Assembly: GCA_947495575.1 (NCBI GenBank)
Contig: CANLZL010000001.1
Span: 434,001 to 498,000, forward strand
From: an uncultured Nioella sp.
Lineage (GTDB): Bacteria; Pseudomonadota; Alphaproteobacteria; Rhodobacterales; Rhodobacteraceae
Direction: 5' to 3'
Length of the DNA stretch: 64,000 nucleotides
The notes under the pieces: generated by a model
Seen by the model: the letters and a program-made list of their open reading frames with translations, nothing else
The model's database searches: none
Told to the model about the DNA's origin: nothing
Position numbers and translations under genes: made by a program
Part shown: positions 61,538 to 64,000 of the stretch, in pieces
Numbering within the stretch: the stretch's first letter is position 1
How the letters are laid out: each line of letters begins with the position of its first letter

Positions 61538-62002
61538 CTATTCGGCCAATCCGTCAGGCTCGCCTTCGCGGATCTTACAAAGAAGGCGCTTTAGTTCATC
61601 AGCCTCTTCCAAGGTCAGTTTCGCGTGGAAATGTTCCATGTTTTCCTGGCAAATCGGAATGGCATCGACGATGCGCGCCTGACCGGCCGCCGTCAATGTA
61701 ACCTCGGTAGTGCGCCGGTCTGTTGCGCCTATTCGGCGGGCCACCAGCCCGTCGGCTTCAAGCGCGCGCAAAGCGCGCGACGTTGCGGTGCGATCAATGC
61801 CAACAAATTCCGCGATATCTGAGGGGTTTTGCAAATCCTCTTCCCCAACGGCAAGTAAGATGCACCATCCAATGCGAGTCAGGCCGAATTGCTTCAGCCC
61901 ATCCTCGACCCGCCGTTCGACAAGGCGCGCGGCCTGAGAGGTGTGGAACCCTATACTATCGTGAAGATCGAATTTTGCGTGCGCGTCATCCATTGTTGAC
62001 AT
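61538..62002 (-). CDS. MarR-family transcriptional regulator
   Basis: A 154-residue winged-helix regulator. The recognition region NPSDIAEFVGIDRTATSRALRALEADGLVARR and the wing DRRTTEVTLTAAG are typical. The start is uncertain: ATGs ending at 62002 (chosen) and 62032 are both possible. It is divergent from the HAD phosphatase gene at 62092. Ligand and targets are unknown. Confidence 0.87.
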   Translation of the reverse strand: MSTMDDAHAKFDLHDSIGFHTSQAARLVERRVEDGLKQFGLTRIGWCILLAVGEEDLQNPSDIAEFVGIDRTATSRALRALEADGLVARRIGATDRRTTEVTLTAAGQARIVDAIPICQENMEHFHAKLTLEEADELKRLLCKIREGEPDGLAE

Positions 62003-62091
62003 GGACAATATTTCTTTTCTTTGGTCAAGCATAGTGGTCTCGCCTGACAATAATGTTACAGAATCGCACAGATTTTTCAAAGGTAGCGCCA

Positions 62092-62805
62092 ATGATCCAA
62101 GCCATATTGTTCGACAAGGACGGCACGTTGTTCGATTTCAGCCTGAGCTGGTCCAATTGGACGGTGAAGTTCCTGAGGGGCCTTTCGGGCGGAGATGAAC
62201 CCTGGGCAGAGCGTCTTGGTTCGCGCATCGGTTTCGATCTGAGCGCCCGAGAGTTTGCCCAAGATAGTATTGCGGTTGCCGGAACGGACACTGACATTGT
62301 CGAGGCTTTGTTGCCGGAACTGCCGCATTTGACTGCTGATCGTCTTCTGACGGTGATTCACGAGGCAACAACCGAGGCTGAGATGCAAGAAGTTGTTCCA
62401 TTGGCGCCGTTCCTTTCCGGCCTGCGGGCCCGAGGGCAGAAACTGGGCGTCGCGACCAATGATTCCGATCAAGCCGCGCGCGCGCATCTTGCTCAACTGG
62501 GGCTGAGCGATCAGTTTGATTTCATCGCTGGCGCCGATAGCGGTTTCGGCGCTAAACCTGATCCGGGGATGTGTGCAGGATTTGCTACCCATGTCGGCCT
62601 GCCAGCTGATCGTATCTTGATGGTAGGGGACAGCTTGCATGACCTTAAAGCGGGTCGGGCGGCCGGTATGAAAACAGTGGGTGTGCTGACCGGATTTGCC
62701 GGCCGGGCTGAGCTCGCGCCTTTTGCCGACTTTATTCTACAAGATATCGGAGGCATTCCAGACCTGTTGGACCAAACAACGCGTCCCGAAACCGCGGCAC
62801 TTTAG
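62092..62805 (+). CDS. HAD-superfamily hydrolase (phosphoglycolate phosphatase-like)
   Basis: A 237-residue HAD hydrolase. Motif I is LFDKDGTLFD (nucleophile D8), motif II Thr/Ser is in VATNDSD, the conserved Lys is in GAKPDPGM and motif IV is MVGDSLHDLKAG. An alpha-helical cap of the Gph type lies between motifs I and II. It acts on a small phosphorylated metabolite; phosphoglycolate is the customary annotation but not shown here. The ATG at 62092 is preferred over an upstream one at 62053. Confidence 0.88.
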   Translation: MIQAILFDKDGTLFDFSLSWSNWTVKFLRGLSGGDEPWAERLGSRIGFDLSAREFAQDSIAVAGTDTDIVEALLPELPHLTADRLLTVIHEATTEAEMQEVVPLAPFLSGLRARGQKLGVATNDSDQAARAHLAQLGLSDQFDFIAGADSGFGAKPDPGMCAGFATHVGLPADRILMVGDSLHDLKAGRAAGMKTVGVLTGFAGRAELAPFADFILQDIGGIPDLLDQTTRPETAAL

Positions 62806-62899
62806 GCTTTTACTCGTCGCGGTCCCCGGCTGTCCGCAAACCGTTTGTTAACCCCTAAATTGTAAAGAATGAGGCTCATACCTCGTAGGAGCCGAGAAA

Positions 62900-63487
62900 A
62901 TGCATGGTTTGGTAAACCGCGCCCTGCAAGGGTTTTTGGTTGATACCTATGGATCCGATCTTTGGAGGGACGTGGTGGCGGACGCCAACTTGCCCGCAGA
63001 GGGGTTCGAATCCATGATGCATTACGACGACGCCTTGACCGATGCGACCATCACCGTTGCAGTGACAGCTCTCAAAAAAGACCGCCAAACTTTTTTGGAG
63101 GATTTGGGAACCTATTTATTAGCCCATAAAAATCAGGAAGGTTTGCGGCGGTTGATGCGGTTCGGAGGGGAAACCTTCTTTGAGTTTCTAATCTCACTGG
63201 ATGACCTTTCCGGCCGGGCGCAACTGGCCGTACCTGACCTTGATATGCCCGCGCTTGAGATACGGCAAAAAGGGCTCTCTCGGTTTGAAATACGGGTGAA
63301 ATGGAGCATCAAAGGCGCGGGGTTTGTGTTTCTCGGCGCGCTTCGGGCCATGGCAGACGATTATGGAACATTGGCCATCTTTGATGTTGAGGCAGGCGAT
63401 GACGGGTCAGATTTGGTGGTGATCGAATTGTTGGACACTGCTTTTGCTGAAGGCAAAAGCTTCTCGCTTGGGGCGCAACCGATATGA
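62900..63487 (+). CDS. H-NOX-fold protein lacking canonical heme ligands
   Basis: A 195-residue protein of the heme-NO-binding (H-NOX) fold: MHGLVNRALQGFLVDTYG at the N-terminus, LEDLGTYLLAHKN and LMRFGGETFFEFLISLDDL in the middle, and LGALRAMADDYG near the end. In canonical H-NOX the proximal heme ligand is the His of the LDxxH segment; here the aligned residue is Ser104 (LDDLSG). The YxSxR propionate-binding motif aligns with V133, W135 and I137, so all three are lost. It overlaps the next signalling gene by 4 bp. I infer a heme-independent sensor or a binding partner rather than an NO sensor. Confidence 0.85.
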   Translation: MHGLVNRALQGFLVDTYGSDLWRDVVADANLPAEGFESMMHYDDALTDATITVAVTALKKDRQTFLEDLGTYLLAHKNQEGLRRLMRFGGETFFEFLISLDDLSGRAQLAVPDLDMPALEIRQKGLSRFEIRVKWSIKGAGFVFLGALRAMADDYGTLAIFDVEAGDDGSDLVVIELLDTAFAEGKSFSLGAQPI

Positions 63488-64000
63488 CCCGAATTTTCGA
63501 CCCCAAGGATCGTGTCATCGGCCTGTCCGGTTCGGCTCTGGACGTTGTGATGCCGATGCACCTTTGGTTTGGCCCGGGCGGGCAGATCATCCGCGTTGGC
63601 CCGACATTGGCAAAGATTGCAGGTGACCAAGACTTACGGGGCCGCGATCTTTTTGACGTGATACATTTGCGGCGCCCAAGAGCCGGCAAGACACTGGCCC
63701 AGATATTATCGTTGCAGGGCGCACGGCTGAGCCTCACGATCACTGGATGCGAGAATGCGCAGTTTCGCGGCGTCGTTGTGGCAATGCCAGCAGGCGCGGG
63801 CGGGTTGATCAACCTGTCCCTCGGCGTGTCCTTCGCAAAAACCGTTGAAGAACGTGGGCTGACACTTAAGGATTTCTCGCCCTGCGACCAAACAGTCGAC
63901 TTGCTTTACCTGCGCGAAGCCAACCTTGCGATCACCCGAGAATCCCGCAACCTGACTGAGCGGTTGCAGGCGGCAAAACTATCGGCCGAGAAACAGGCTC
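63484..64000 (+). CDS. HNOBA-type signalling protein, partial (C-terminus beyond window)
   Basis: The first 172 residues of a protein are visible, beginning MTRIFDPKDRVIGLSGSA. The segment MPMHLWFGPGGQIIRVGPTLAKIAG resembles the PAS-like HNOB-associated (HNOBA) domain of guanylate cyclases and bacterial H-NOX partners. From about 135 a heptad-rich stretch (LLYLREANLAITRES...LTERLQAAKL) forms a coiled-coil signalling helix, usually followed by a GGDEF, kinase or cyclase output domain, which would lie outside the window. Start at 63484 overlaps the H-NOX gene stop (ATGA), implying a coupled sensor-effector pair. Confidence 0.75.
   Translation, partial: MTRIFDPKDRVIGLSGSALDVVMPMHLWFGPGGQIIRVGPTLAKIAGDQDLRGRDLFDVIHLRRPRAGKTLAQILSLQGARLSLTITGCENAQFRGVVVAMPAGAGGLINLSLGVSFAKTVEERGLTLKDFSPCDQTVDLLYLREANLAITRESRNLTERLQAAKLSAEKQA

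Noticed and set aside
1-64000. Mobile element, prophage, CRISPR array or toxin-antitoxin pair
   Set aside because: I found no transposase, integrase, phage structural or cas gene, no regularly spaced palindromic repeat array, and no recognisable toxin-antitoxin pair. The tRNA-Leu has no integrase gene or visible repeated 3' end beside it.

Overview
The window looks like chromosomal DNA of a marine alphaproteobacterium of the order Rhodobacterales (Roseobacter group). I infer this from the RpoE/ChrR module next to a fatty-acid-modifying operon, an SOS box of the direct-repeat form GTTC-N7-GTTC, a canonical Roseobacter-type IolB, DUF3572, DUF983 and DUF3833 genes, a moderately high G+C content and tightly packed ATGA-overlapping operons. 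I see no transposase, integrase, phage gene, CRISPR array or rRNA. One tRNA-Leu(TAA) is present.

Layout. (1) 1-8597: a LacI-regulated cluster resembling inositol catabolism. An aldolase (cut by the window edge), an IolB-family isomerase and a PfkB kinase run leftward. Two Gfo/Idh/MocA oxidoreductases and an IolE-like TIM-barrel enzyme run rightward. An ABM-domain protein, a MATE exporter and the LacI regulator follow. Matching CAACCGGTTG palindromes lie in the divergent promoter and in front of lacI. (2) 8609-14444: a five-gene leftward operon (FAD enzyme, DUF1365, cyclopropane-synthase-like methyltransferase, DUF3833, SDR) diverging from rpoE-chrR, with back-to-back RpoE-type promoters. This is the singlet-oxygen-response/membrane-lipid (furan fatty acid type) neighbourhood known from Rhodobacter. 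(3) 14562-22597: a complete urtABCDE urea/amide ABC transporter diverging from a LysR gene, then a small membrane protein coupled to a canonical iolB. (4) 22609-27562: a hybrid histidine kinase diverging from an ECF sigma factor translationally coupled to a membrane-anchored von Willebrand factor A protein. (5) 27742-43104: amino sugar genes (nagA, BadF-type kinase) behind a polyamine-catabolism operon (oxidase, aminotransferase, glutamine-synthetase-like ligase, GntR), a divergent polyamine ABC transporter with a second ligase and an amidotransferase, then LysR/glutaryl-CoA dehydrogenase.

(6) 43111-49270: a carbohydrate ABC transporter with an enolase-superfamily sugar-acid enzyme and a GntR regulator. 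(7) 49311-57562: tRNA-Leu, metG, an SOS-controlled ImuA-like gene, an aldo/keto reductase, a GlxA-type regulator, a one-domain NAD-binding protein, DMT and AEC transporters, NUDIX and DUF983. (8) 57735-59776: a secreted EF-hand protein, an ECF sigma factor, a membrane protein placed like an anti-sigma factor and a periplasmic Spy-like protein. (9) 59783-64000: a PleD-like diguanylate cyclase, DUF3572, MarR, a HAD phosphatase, and an H-NOX homologue lacking the heme-binding residues, coupled to an HNOBA-type signalling protein cut by the window end.

The points I consider most worth following are the H-NOX protein without a heme ligand, the inositol-like cluster without IolD, the two sigma-factor modules with unusual partners, and the isolated imuA-like gene under an SOS box.
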